Positions 10,518 to 18,223 of a stretch of 64,000 nt of DNA are shown here, one piece after another. The stretch spans positions 1 through 64,000 of the forward strand of contig NZ_RARC01000011.1 of assembly GCF_003719305.1 (NCBI RefSeq). The letters are read 5' to 3'. Both the position numbers and the translations under genes were made by a program. Each line of letters starts with the position of its first letter. The first letter of the stretch is position 1. Source of the DNA: Mycolicibacterium stellerae. GTDB lineage: Bacteria; Actinomycetota; Actinomycetes; Mycobacteriales; Mycobacteriaceae. The notes under the pieces are model-generated. The model worked only from the letters and a program-made list of their open reading frames with translations, ran no database searches and was not told the origin of the DNA.

Positions 10518-11978
10518 TCAGCCGGTGATCGGCGTCGGCGCGACCATCGCCAGGCCACCGATTTCGACGTCGATCGTGGTGACCTCGGCCGGCGGCGCCG
10601 CGTAGAAACCCCACAGCTGCACCGACTCGCCGGCCAACAGCAGATGCGAACCGGTCGACTCGAATTGGCCGGTGGGTGGGCCGGCGAGAATGCTGAAGCC
10701 TTCGAGCAGCTCTCCGCCGGTGGTGCAGACACTCGACCGAAGCATCCCGGTCCTGTCGGCCACGGTAATGCCGGTGGAGCGGTCGATGGGGTTGGTGAGG
10801 CCGCTCTCCTGGGGGACCTCGATCGCCGTCGACGTCGGATTCGTCAGGGTCACGGTGGTGAGCAGATGTCCGCCGATTCGTTTGGCGCTGTCGACCCGTG
10901 CCGTCGCGCCCTTGGCGGCGAGGTCGTCGGTCAACGGTCGCGCTTCGAGCTGCGGTGGCCCGGCGGCGGTCATGTCGCCGGTGCGGATCTCCACCCGGCG
11001 GTTTTGCGCGCGGCCGTCGGGATTGTCACTGCCGTCGGTATTGGTGTTGGGCGCCACCGGCCGGGATTCGCCGAAACCGACTGCGTTGAAAGTAGATCCG
11101 CCGCCCAGTCTCTCCTGCAGGGCCGCCTGCACCGACGCCGCCCGCGCCTCCGACAGCAACTGATTGGAAGGATCGTCGCCGACGGCGTCGGTGTGTCCCT
11201 CGATCGTGATCGTGCCCTCGGCCGACCCGATCTGGTCCTCGACGTCGTCAAGGGCGGCTTGGGCAGCCGGTGTGAGTTCCGACTTGCCGAATTCGAACAG
11301 CACGTCGCTGGGTAGTTTGATCACCACCGGCGTATCCGAGCTCTCGCCTTCGGCGCCTTCGCTTGTACACATGAGCGTGTTTACGTAGGACTGGTCACTC
11401 CGAGGGCCGGTGAGGACCGGGTCGTCGACGAGTGCGGTGGAACCCGTCGGTTGGATCGGCACCTCGACGGGTAGCAGAACGTCGGTCATGAACCAGAGCT
11501 TCGTGGCATCCGGCGGCGGCGCGGTGAACACCGCGGTGATGGTGGCAGCCGAACCGGGTGCGATCTCTTCGTACTGGTTCTCGCTGACCCGGCCGTCGAA
11601 GCCGGCTTTCTTCTGGACGTCGTAGGCCGTCGCACGTGGTATGTCCACCAGCTTGAAGTCGCGCTCGATCAAACCCATACCGAGGTCGTACGGCTCCACC
11701 GTTTCCTTTGTTCCGTTGAACAGCTCGAACTGAAGCGCAATATCCTGTTCGCCCAGTCGCACCAGTCGAATATCGCGGCCCTCCAACGGAAACGCCGTCG
11801 ACGCGGGTCTGGCGACGACGCCGCCGCCGCGGGATTTACCGGACGTCTCAGGCGCGGGATCGGACGCTGTCGGCGAGGCCGGATGCGACGAGATCACCGT
11901 TGCGGTGTGCCCGCCGGTCGTGCAGCCGGCAACGGTGACGACGGCGATCAGCGCCGCCGCGGCCTTGATCTGAAACAT
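10518..11978 (-). CDS. lipoprotein with OmpA-like peptidoglycan-binding domain
   Basis: The 486-aa protein has a lipoprotein signal with lipobox VAGC (Cys19). An extracytoplasmic domain of about 200 residues is followed by an OmpA/MotB-type domain at about 217-334. There the DVLFEFGKSELTP strand, EGHTDAVGDD and NRRVEIRTG match the family that binds peptidoglycan diaminopimelate. The last ~150 residues form another unassigned domain. ATG 11978 is chosen because the lipobox then sits at residue 19 and GGAG precedes it. It is predicted to anchor the envelope to peptidoglycan. It carries promoter motif copy D and lies within the same putative regulon as the glycine-rich proteins. Confidence 0.88.
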   Translation of the reverse strand: MFQIKAAAALIAVVTVAGCTTGGHTATVISSHPASPTASDPAPETSGKSRGGGVVARPASTAFPLEGRDIRLVRLGEQDIALQFELFNGTKETVEPYDLGMGLIERDFKLVDIPRATAYDVQKKAGFDGRVSENQYEEIAPGSAATITAVFTAPPPDATKLWFMTDVLLPVEVPIQPTGSTALVDDPVLTGPRSDQSYVNTLMCTSEGAEGESSDTPVVIKLPSDVLFEFGKSELTPAAQAALDDVEDQIGSAEGTITIEGHTDAVGDDPSNQLLSEARAASVQAALQERLGGGSTFNAVGFGESRPVAPNTNTDGSDNPDGRAQNRRVEIRTGDMTAAGPPQLEARPLTDDLAAKGATARVDSAKRIGGHLLTTVTLTNPTSTAIEVPQESGLTNPIDRSTGITVADRTGMLRSSVCTTGGELLEGFSILAGPPTGQFESTGSHLLLAGESVQLWGFYAAPPAEVTTIDVEIGGLAMVAPTPITG

Positions 11979-12023
11979 GCGCCACTCCATTTCGAATATG
12001 CGCAGCCCGGATTGAGCGCGCTC

Positions 12024-12063
12024 ACAGGTAGGAGCACCGACCGCGCGCATTGCGGACAGTTTT
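12024..12063 (-). promoter_or_regulatory. shared promoter-like motif, copy D
   Basis: On the minus strand: AAAACTGTCC, 19 nt, CTCCTACCTGT. The second block ends 48 nt before ATG 11978. The copy lies between the divergent OmpA lipoprotein and the small exported protein at 12111; no copy faces the latter. Confidence 0.7.
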
Positions 12064-12110
12064 CGAGACGGCAGTTGTGGTCGCCGGCGATGCACGCAAG
12101 GATCAACGCG

Positions 12111-12575
12111 ATGAATTCGCCAAGGGCACTCGTGTACTTCGGCGCCGCGCTGGCGCTGGCGGGCGCGGCCCCGATGGGGCAGTCAGCGGCCCAGCCCGAA
12201 ACCGTGGGGACCGCCGTCAATGTGGTCATCCACGCGTCGTTCGAACAGACCTCGGATGCCGACCAGTGCGTCGGGGCCGGGGCGCTTGCGGCTGTTCGCC
12301 GAGGTTCGTCGGTGATCCTCTTGGAAGGATCGGTTTCGCCCGATGCCCCCAAGGTCGCCGTCGGCCAATTTTTTCGCTCGAGACTCAACGACGGCATATG
12401 TCAGGTCTTGTACATCACGAGCGCGCCCGTGATGGGAAGCTTCAATGTTCAGTTCGTCGGCCCGGACGGCGGTCTCAGTTCAGTGTTCGGCCCGAACCCG
12501 GCCGAGCCGGTCACCGACCAGCCGGGCATCCAGCAGGTGGTTCACATCGACGTCGGCTTCGCACCGCAACCCTAG
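12111..12575 (+). CDS. small exported protein of unknown function
   Basis: The 154-aa product begins with a signal peptide of about 28 residues (hydrophobic YFGAALALAGA, cleavage near SAAQ). The mature domain contains two cysteines (QCVGAG and GICQV) that could form a disulphide. No family is recognised. ATG 12111 is preferred to ATG 12090 because AAGGA precedes it at suitable spacing. It is transcribed away from the OmpA lipoprotein gene and converges with the methyltransferase downstream, sharing 4 nt at the stops. Confidence 0.75.
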   Translation: MNSPRALVYFGAALALAGAAPMGQSAAQPETVGTAVNVVIHASFEQTSDADQCVGAGALAAVRRGSSVILLEGSVSPDAPKVAVGQFFRSRLNDGICQVLYITSAPVMGSFNVQFVGPDGGLSSVFGPNPAEPVTDQPGIQQVVHIDVGFAPQP

Positions 12576-13138
12576 TCAGCGGCGCGCGCGATGACCCCCC
12601 AGCCGAACTCGTTGACACGGACATTCACGTCGACGAACCCGGCGGCGGCCAGCCGGTCGGGCAGGGAGGCGGGGTCGACGGGGTTGTAGGTGTCGTCCTC
12701 GTGGTGGGCCTTGAGCTCCTCGCTGCCAAGGCTGTCGCTGGCGACGAGCGGGGCGCCGGGCCGAAGCACGCGGGCGACTTCGGCGAACAGTTGATCCTGC
12801 AATGCGATCGTCGGAACGTGGTGCAGCATGGTGAAACACGCGGCGCCGGAGAACCTGTCGTCGGCGTAGGACAGGGACGTCGCGTCGCCGTTGACGATCT
12901 CGACCGAGGGGACGTCGGCGTACCGGTCGGTCAGCATCGCCGCCAGCTCCTCGTCGATTTCCACCGAGGTGAGCCGCGGCACCGCCCGGCTGAGCACGTC
13001 GGTGGTGGCGCCGTAGCCCGGCCCGACCTCGAGTACGTCGTCGCCGAGGTCGGTGTCGCGCAGCGCCCACGGCAGGATCACCTCGCGGATCACCTGCCGC
13101 CACTCGTCGCCGCCGCACTTCTCATGCGCCTTGTTCAC
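12572..13138 (-). CDS. class I SAM-dependent methyltransferase
   Basis: The 188-aa protein has a Rossmann-like methyltransferase core. Motif I (VLEVGPGYG) lies near residue 40, the acidic SAM-ribose residue follows in VEIDEE, and motif II/III are at NGDATSLSY and HHVPT. It belongs to the Methyltransf_11/25 type acting on small molecules; substrate unknown. The ATG at 13138 lies 19 nt after the stop of the enoyl-CoA hydratase gene on the same strand, so the two may be cotranscribed. Confidence 0.85.
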   Translation of the reverse strand: MNKAHEKCGGDEWRQVIREVILPWALRDTDLGDDVLEVGPGYGATTDVLSRAVPRLTSVEIDEELAAMLTDRYADVPSVEIVNGDATSLSYADDRFSGAACFTMLHHVPTIALQDQLFAEVARVLRPGAPLVASDSLGSEELKAHHEDDTYNPVDPASLPDRLAAAGFVDVNVRVNEFGWGVIARAAD

Positions 13139-13157
13139 ATCGGCAGCCTAGGCGCGG

Positions 13158-13916
13158 TCAGCGCACTTGTGAACGGCCCCTCTGGATCACGGCATCGCGG
13201 TTGGCGGCGATGTCGTCGCCGCTGGCGGTGCTCATCCACTGCCGCGCCGACGCCGCCTCGATCCAAAGCCCTTCGTTGGTCTGCGCGTCGTCGATGCGGT
13301 GATAGGAGGCAAGCAGTGCGCGCACGGCCTTCTGGTTGTTGCCGGCGATCGATGCGGCGACCCGCCGCGCGGTCGGCAACAGCTCGTCGTGTGGGACCAC
13401 TTCGGTGACCAGCCCGGCCCGCAGCCCATGGGCAGCGCTGAGGTAGTCGCCGGTCAGGCTCATCCGGCGGGCCATCCCAACCCCGACCTTCTGCGGCAGC
13501 CGCACCGACAGTCCCCAGGTCGGTAGCAGCCCGACCCTGGCGTGGGTGTCGGCGAACCGGGCCTGTTCGGAGGCGATCAGGATGTCGCAGTACAGCGCCA
13601 ACTCGAGCCCGCCGGTGACGGCTGCGCCGTTGATGGCGCCGATCACCGGCTTCGTCATCGGCGGCCACTTCGGTGAGATGTCGGGCAGCTCGGTGGTGTC
13701 TCCGAGCTCCTTGAGGTCGAGACCGGCGCAGAACACCGGATCGGCACCGGTCAGGATGACCACGTCGACGGCGTCGTCGGCCTCCGCATCGCGCAGCGCG
13801 GCGAAGAACTGTTTGCGCAGCGCAGAGGACAGTGCGTTGCGCGACTTCGGCCGGTTCAGCGTCAAGGTGCGAACCCGGTCGGCGGTCTCGATCAGCAGCA
13901 CATCGTCATCCGTCAT
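13158..13916 (-). CDS. enoyl-CoA hydratase/isomerase (EchA16-like)
   Basis: The 252-aa crotonase-superfamily protein has the N-terminal NRPKSRNALS segment. FCAGLDLKEL forms one part of the CoA oxyanion hole and NGAAVTGGLELAL supplies the other. Family members hydrate trans-2-enoyl-CoA in beta-oxidation or related pathways. The catalytic Glu pair of true hydratases is not obvious (ADTHARVGLLPTWG), so substrate and reaction are uncertain. By position after infB-dinF it corresponds to Rv2831 (echA16). It is divergent from the DUF2277 gene, 22 nt away. Confidence 0.85.
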   Translation of the reverse strand: MTDDDVLLIETADRVRTLTLNRPKSRNALSSALRKQFFAALRDAEADDAVDVVILTGADPVFCAGLDLKELGDTTELPDISPKWPPMTKPVIGAINGAAVTGGLELALYCDILIASEQARFADTHARVGLLPTWGLSVRLPQKVGVGMARRMSLTGDYLSAAHGLRAGLVTEVVPHDELLPTARRVAASIAGNNQKAVRALLASYHRIDDAQTNEGLWIEAASARQWMSTASGDDIAANRDAVIQRGRSQVR

Positions 13917-13938
13917 CGCCTGAACCTATCGTGGACGC

Positions 13939-14220
13939 ATGTGCCGAAACATCACCGAGCTCCGCGGCCTCGAACCGGCGGCGACCGCCGAGGAGATCGA
14001 GGCGGCGTCGCGCCAGTACGTCCGAAAGGTCAGCGGTGTCACGCGGCCGACGGCGGCCAACGCCGAAGCCTTCGAGGCCGCCGTCGCCGAGGTCACCGCG
14101 ACCACGACACGGCTGCTGTCCTCGTTGCCGCCACGTAAGCAGCCGCCGAAGACCGTGCCGCCGCTGCGGCGTCCAGAGGTTCGGGCCCGAATAGCGGCCA
14201 GGGCCGCCGGCATCGGGTGA
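13939..14220 (+). CDS. DUF2277 family protein
   Basis: The 93-aa protein begins MCRNITELRGL, the hallmark of DUF2277, and continues with a helical segment (TAEEIEAASRQYVRKV) and a C-terminal basic Pro/Arg-rich tail. The family is small and its function is unknown. The N-terminal CRNI could bind metal or nucleic acid, but nothing here proves it. Its stop overlaps the GTG start of the next gene (GTGA), indicating translational coupling. Confidence 0.85.
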   Translation: MCRNITELRGLEPAATAEEIEAASRQYVRKVSGVTRPTAANAEAFEAAVAEVTATTTRLLSSLPPRKQPPKTVPPLRRPEVRARIAARAAGIG

Positions 14221-14780
14221 CCGCGAAGGCGCTCACCCAACCCGCGCTCAAAGAGTGGAGCGCGGCGGTGCTTGCGATGCTCGATGGCCGCCAGACCGTG
14301 CTGCTGCGCAAGGGCGGAATTCACGAGAAGAGGTTCACCCTCGACTCGCCACACTTCCTGTTCTTCCCGACGGTCGCCCACAGCCACGCGCAGCGGGTAC
14401 GCGCCGAGCATCGCGGACTGCTTGCAGCCGCAGCCGCTGACAGCACCGAGGCCGAGATCGTATTGCGGGCAGGTGCGAAAGTTGTTGCCGCCGTTGAGGT
14501 CAACCGTCCCGAAGGGCTGGACGACATCGCGCCACTGCACATCTGGACGGCCGAGTCGGTACGTGCCGACCGGTTGGACTTCCGGCCCAGACACAAGCTG
14601 ACGGTGCTGGTGGTTCAGGTTAGCCCGCTTGCCGAACCGGAACCAGTGCCGCGGATGCCGGCATACGCCGGGTGCACCAGCTGGGTGCCGCTGCCGGTCA
14701 ATCCGATGTGGTCGACGCCGGTGCACGACGACGTGACGCTGCGTGATATCGCTGCGCGCGTGCGTGATTCAGTGGGGTGA
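14217..14780 (+). CDS. DUF1802 family protein
   Basis: The 187-aa protein matches DUF1802: ALKEWSAAVLAMLDGRQTVL followed by LRKGGIHE, then FTLDSPHFLFFPT and a C-terminal PLPVNPMWSTPVHDD segment. Family members are uncharacterised and are sometimes fused to or beside nucleotide-binding proteins. The GTG start overlaps the stop of the DUF2277 gene. Its 3' end overlaps the convergent hydrolase gene by 12 nt. Confidence 0.8.
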   Translation: MTAKALTQPALKEWSAAVLAMLDGRQTVLLRKGGIHEKRFTLDSPHFLFFPTVAHSHAQRVRAEHRGLLAAAAADSTEAEIVLRAGAKVVAAVEVNRPEGLDDIAPLHIWTAESVRADRLDFRPRHKLTVLVVQVSPLAEPEPVPRMPAYAGCTSWVPLPVNPMWSTPVHDDVTLRDIAARVRDSVG

Positions 14781-16406
14781 CGGCGGTGCGCCCGCGGGCA
14801 GCCGCAGGCGCGACGCGCCGTCCCCGACGTGCACGCTGTGGGTGGCAGGCCGCAGCGCCCTGCCGGTGAGCAGTGGCTCGCCGGTGCCGAGGTTGCGGGC
14901 GAAGCGTGGATGCGATCCGCCCGCGACCAGTACCCGGATGCGTGAGCCCGCGCGGAACCTGTGCGCGACGGCGTCCAGTTCGATGGTGATCGTGCCGGAA
15001 TCGCCTGTGGCACGGCGGTATCCGTCGCTGACGTTGCGGGATCTGCCCTTCGAGTCGACCTCACTGACCCGGACGAACAGGTCGTTGTGCGGGTTGTCGC
15101 ACGAATGGGAGAGCTCGAGGACGGGGTTGCCGACGACATGGACGTCCTGCGGAAGCGCGTCGCCGGTGAAGGTCGCCACATCGGAGCGCTCTGCGAGCTT
15201 GTCGTCCCTACGGTAGCCGCCAACGGGGGAGAGCAGGCGACCGCCGACGGTCGGCGTCGGGTCCGCGGGGTCGTAGGTGAACGTCGACGCGGGTGCGGTG
15301 TCGGGTGGCACCGCATCCCCGAGACGGCCGCCCGGTTGCAGGTACCGCACCTGTTCGGGCATCGCGGGCGGCCATTCTTCGAGATCGAGCCAGCCGCCGT
15401 GGTTGACGTGGATGCGCACGGGGCTGCGCTTGGCGCCGCCGTTACCTGCCAGGTGCGAGTCGAGCCAACCCAGCGACTCGCGCAGCACGGTCGGGGCGCC
15501 CTTGGTCAGCAGATGTCCGTGGGACCACGAGCCGATGGTGACCGCAACGGGCACGTCTCGTCGGCGCAGCTGGGTGTACTGCTCCAAGGTCTGGTCGATG
15601 AACACGTCCTGCCAGCCGGTGAGCAACAGCACGGGGATCTCGGTGCGCTCCAACGCGCTGTGCAGCCGGGTCTGCGCCCAGAACGGGTCGTCGTGCTCAG
15701 GGTGTTCGAGCCACGACTCGTACCATGGCGCACCCTCCCCGAGCAGCGCGCGGCCCGCCTCACCGAGGGGCAGGCCTGCCGTCGCGTCCGCCAGCATCCG
15801 CTTGGTGCGAACCATCCGCACGACGTTTCTGATCCGGCCGGGGTCTTCTTGGTGAGTGATCGCGTCGTTCCAGCCGAGGAAGTCGTTGAGCCCGAATGAC
15901 CCTGTGCCCCAGCGCGGTCCGCTGAGGTCATGGGGTCCGACGGTGATGACGGCGGCCGCCATCTCCGGCGGCGGATCGGTCAGAAGCGCCCACTGCGTGA
16001 AACCGAGATACGACGCACCCATGGTGGCGAACGACCCGGTGAACCACGGCTGGTCGCGAAGCCATGCCGCGGTGTCGGCACCGTCGGCGATCTCGTGGTC
16101 AAACGGGATGAAATCGCCGCCGGAGCCGAACGTGCCGCGAACGCTTTGAATGACGACGTGGTAGCCGCGGGCGGCATAGACGCTGCCGAACAGCGCCGAC
16201 GCCGGATAGCCGCGTCCGTATGGGGTGCGAACCAGAAGTGTGCCCGCCGGATTCGCCGTCAGGGGGCGGTAGTGATCGGCGACCAATTCGACGCCGTCGC
16301 GCATGGGTACCCGCACGCGATGAACCACCTCGTATTCGGTGGTGTGTGGCGGAAGGCCCAAGAGGCGGCCGAGGGTCCGGCCGACGAGGTTGTTGACTGC
16401 GGGCAC
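14769..16406 (-). CDS. CocE/NonD family hydrolase (X-Pro dipeptidyl-peptidase superfamily)
   Basis: The 545-aa serine hydrolase has an alpha/beta-hydrolase domain with nucleophile Ser in GASYLGFTQW (about residue 130). An Asp lies in LLTGWQDVFIDQT, and the probable catalytic His is in WSHGHLL. The C-terminal jelly-roll X-Pro domain carries VRVSEVDSKGRSRNVSDGY. Relatives hydrolyse esters such as cocaine or glutaryl-7-ACA, or acyl amino acids; the substrate cannot be read from sequence. Rv2800 is a plausible M. tuberculosis counterpart. The GTG start lies 11 nt after the TetR gene on the same strand, so TetR likely controls both. Confidence 0.85.
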   Translation of the reverse strand: MPAVNNLVGRTLGRLLGLPPHTTEYEVVHRVRVPMRDGVELVADHYRPLTANPAGTLLVRTPYGRGYPASALFGSVYAARGYHVVIQSVRGTFGSGGDFIPFDHEIADGADTAAWLRDQPWFTGSFATMGASYLGFTQWALLTDPPPEMAAAVITVGPHDLSGPRWGTGSFGLNDFLGWNDAITHQEDPGRIRNVVRMVRTKRMLADATAGLPLGEAGRALLGEGAPWYESWLEHPEHDDPFWAQTRLHSALERTEIPVLLLTGWQDVFIDQTLEQYTQLRRRDVPVAVTIGSWSHGHLLTKGAPTVLRESLGWLDSHLAGNGGAKRSPVRIHVNHGGWLDLEEWPPAMPEQVRYLQPGGRLGDAVPPDTAPASTFTYDPADPTPTVGGRLLSPVGGYRRDDKLAERSDVATFTGDALPQDVHVVGNPVLELSHSCDNPHNDLFVRVSEVDSKGRSRNVSDGYRRATGDSGTITIELDAVAHRFRAGSRIRVLVAGGSHPRFARNLGTGEPLLTGRALRPATHSVHVGDGASRLRLPAGAPPSPH

Positions 16407-16417
16407 AACAACCGAGG

Positions 16418-17035
16418 CTACGCAGGCGGCGGATGTCCGTCCTCGACGGCGTCGATGACCTTGGACATCAGCCAGGTGACGGCGCCGGTGGCGGTGGCCC
16501 CGTCAACGCCCCAGACCCCGACGAGCCGCTCGTAGCTGGGCAGGTTCCACAGCACATCAAGAAGTCCCGCGGTGACTCGCTTCTCGTCGTCCGACCATCC
16601 CGGCGCGGATTCGGTGACGGCGCGCAGCAGCGCAGCACGCCTGCGGGCGTCGACGCCGACGAAGGTCGGGTCGCGCGGCGTGTCGATGGAGTCGCGGACC
16701 GAGAACCGTTGCAGTGACGCGAAGACACGGCCGGTCACCTCGCCGAGGTTGTCGAGGTCGACGTCCTCGTAGGAGATCCCCGCCTCGGACTCCAACCGCT
16801 GCATGACGGCATCGTGCAGGTGGCGTTCGGTGGGGAAGTGGCGGTAGACCGTGCGCTCGCCGACGCCTGCGCGCTCGGCGACGGACCGGAACGTCAGGTC
16901 CCGCCAGTTCCAACTGTCGAAGGCGTGCACGAGTTCGCTGCCCGCGGCGACGATGCGCTCGCGCGTCTGTGCGGCCTTCTCCGCTCGCGCGCTGTTGTCG
17001 TAGCGGCGCCGGTTTCCTATTGACGTGTCAACCAC
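16418..17035 (-). CDS. TetR family transcriptional regulator
   Basis: The 205-aa protein has an N-terminal HTH (DLTFRSVAERAGVGERTVYRHF, recognition helix around residues 53-70) and a C-terminal ligand domain. It is divergent from the sulfotransferase gene; the 43-nt gap contains an 18-nt perfect palindrome (17040-17057), almost certainly its operator. Because the CocE hydrolase follows 11 nt downstream, the regulator probably controls itself, the hydrolase and the divergent pair. Ligand unknown. Confidence 0.9.
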   Translation of the reverse strand: MVDTSIGNRRRYDNSARAEKAAQTRERIVAAGSELVHAFDSWNWRDLTFRSVAERAGVGERTVYRHFPTERHLHDAVMQRLESEAGISYEDVDLDNLGEVTGRVFASLQRFSVRDSIDTPRDPTFVGVDARRRAALLRAVTESAPGWSDDEKRVTAGLLDVLWNLPSYERLVGVWGVDGATATGAVTWLMSKVIDAVEDGHPPPA

Positions 17036-17039
17036 AATG

Positions 17040-17057
17040 GTGACAGTGTACTGTCAC
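17040..17057. promoter_or_regulatory. TetR operator-like palindrome
   Basis: GTGACAGTGTACTGTCAC has 8-bp perfect arms around GT. It lies between the divergent starts of the TetR gene (GTG 17035) and the sulfotransferase gene (GTG 17079), a classic arrangement for an autoregulating TetR repressor. Confidence 0.75.
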
Positions 17058-17078
17058 GAATTTCGTTGGAGGTGCACT

Positions 17079-18215
17079 GTGGCATCACCGGCCGAGTTGA
17101 TGGCTTCCGCCGTCGAGCGAACGGGGCGCGACGACTTCGGTGACGACTCCTTCCGCGAGGGGCTGGAGATCCTCGCGAAGGCGCTGCGCGACGAGGCCCG
17201 GCTCAACGACCGCGGCGAGGGATTCATCTACGCCTGGATCGGCGTGCACCTGTGTCAGCGGCTGCAGGTGGAGGACTGGTACCGCCGCCACCCCGAGATC
17301 GAAGACGTCGCGATAACCGCCCCGCTGTTCGGGCTCGGCCTGCCCCGCACCGGTTCCACCGCGCTGTCCTTCCTGCTCGCGCAGGACCCGCACGTCCGGT
17401 ACCTGCGCAGTTGGGAGTCCTCGGAGCCGTGCCCGCCGCCGTCGACCGTGGCAGGCGAAGATCCGCGGATCCCGCCCGAGCAGCGCGCCCTGATGGTCGG
17501 CACCAGGCATCACGTGCCCACCGACATCCACGGCCCGATGGAGTGCCTCGATCTGATGGCGCTCGACTTCAAGTCCCAGATCTTCCAGGCGTTCGCCCAA
17601 ATCCCGACGTACTCCGAGTGGCTCGTCGACAAGGCTGACTTCACGCCGACCTACGCCTACCAGCGGCGTGTGCTCAAACTGCTGGCTTGGGGTGAGCCGA
17701 CCCGGCCGTGGCGGCTGAAGTCGCCCGCGCACATGCTGGCACTGGATCATCTGGACCGGGTGTTTCCCGACGCCCGTTTCGTGATGACCCATCGCGATCC
17801 GACCGACGTGCTGCTCTCGGTTGCCGACGTATATGCCGACATCGCAGGCGGATTCACCGACCACCTCGACCGTCGCTATCTGGGCGAGCTCAACGTCGGC
17901 CACTGGTCGGTCGGTGTCGACCGGGCGGTGAAGTTCCGTGACAGTGGCGCCGACCACCGGTTCTTCGACATCGACTTCCGCGCCATGCTGGCCGATCCGA
18001 TCGGCGAGGTGCGCCGGTTGTACGCGTGGCTCGGCGAACCGGTGGGCGACGAGTTCGATGCCGGGATGCGACGGTGGTGGGCCGAGAACGCCGAGAAGCG
18101 CGAGCCGCACAGCCACGCCGACCCAGAAGAGTTCGCGCTGGACCTCGAGGCCATTCGGCCCTTGTTCGCCTCATACGTCGACCACACCCGGCGCTGGATC
18201 ACCCAGGAAAGGTGA
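17079..18215 (+). CDS. sulfotransferase family protein
   Basis: The 378-aa protein matches mycobacterial PAPS-dependent sulfotransferases. The 5'-phosphosulfate loop is GLPRTGSTALSFLLA (about residue 90). RLKSPAHM and MTHRDPTDVLLSVADVY form the 3'-phosphate-binding region (RDP...S). The family transfers sulfate from PAPS to hydroxyl groups of lipids or other acceptors. GTG 17079 is chosen because GGAGG at 17068-17072 precedes it and it leaves the operator upstream. The downstream gene starts 9 nt after the stop. Confidence 0.88.
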   Translation: MASPAELMASAVERTGRDDFGDDSFREGLEILAKALRDEARLNDRGEGFIYAWIGVHLCQRLQVEDWYRRHPEIEDVAITAPLFGLGLPRTGSTALSFLLAQDPHVRYLRSWESSEPCPPPSTVAGEDPRIPPEQRALMVGTRHHVPTDIHGPMECLDLMALDFKSQIFQAFAQIPTYSEWLVDKADFTPTYAYQRRVLKLLAWGEPTRPWRLKSPAHMLALDHLDRVFPDARFVMTHRDPTDVLLSVADVYADIAGGFTDHLDRRYLGELNVGHWSVGVDRAVKFRDSGADHRFFDIDFRAMLADPIGEVRRLYAWLGEPVGDEFDAGMRRWWAENAEKREPHSHADPEEFALDLEAIRPLFASYVDHTRRWITQER

Positions 18216-18223
18216 ACGCTCAC

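Noticed and set aside
12090..12110. ATG 12090 as start of the small exported protein
   Set aside because: No RBS; the next ATG has AAGGA at good spacing and leaves a better signal peptide.
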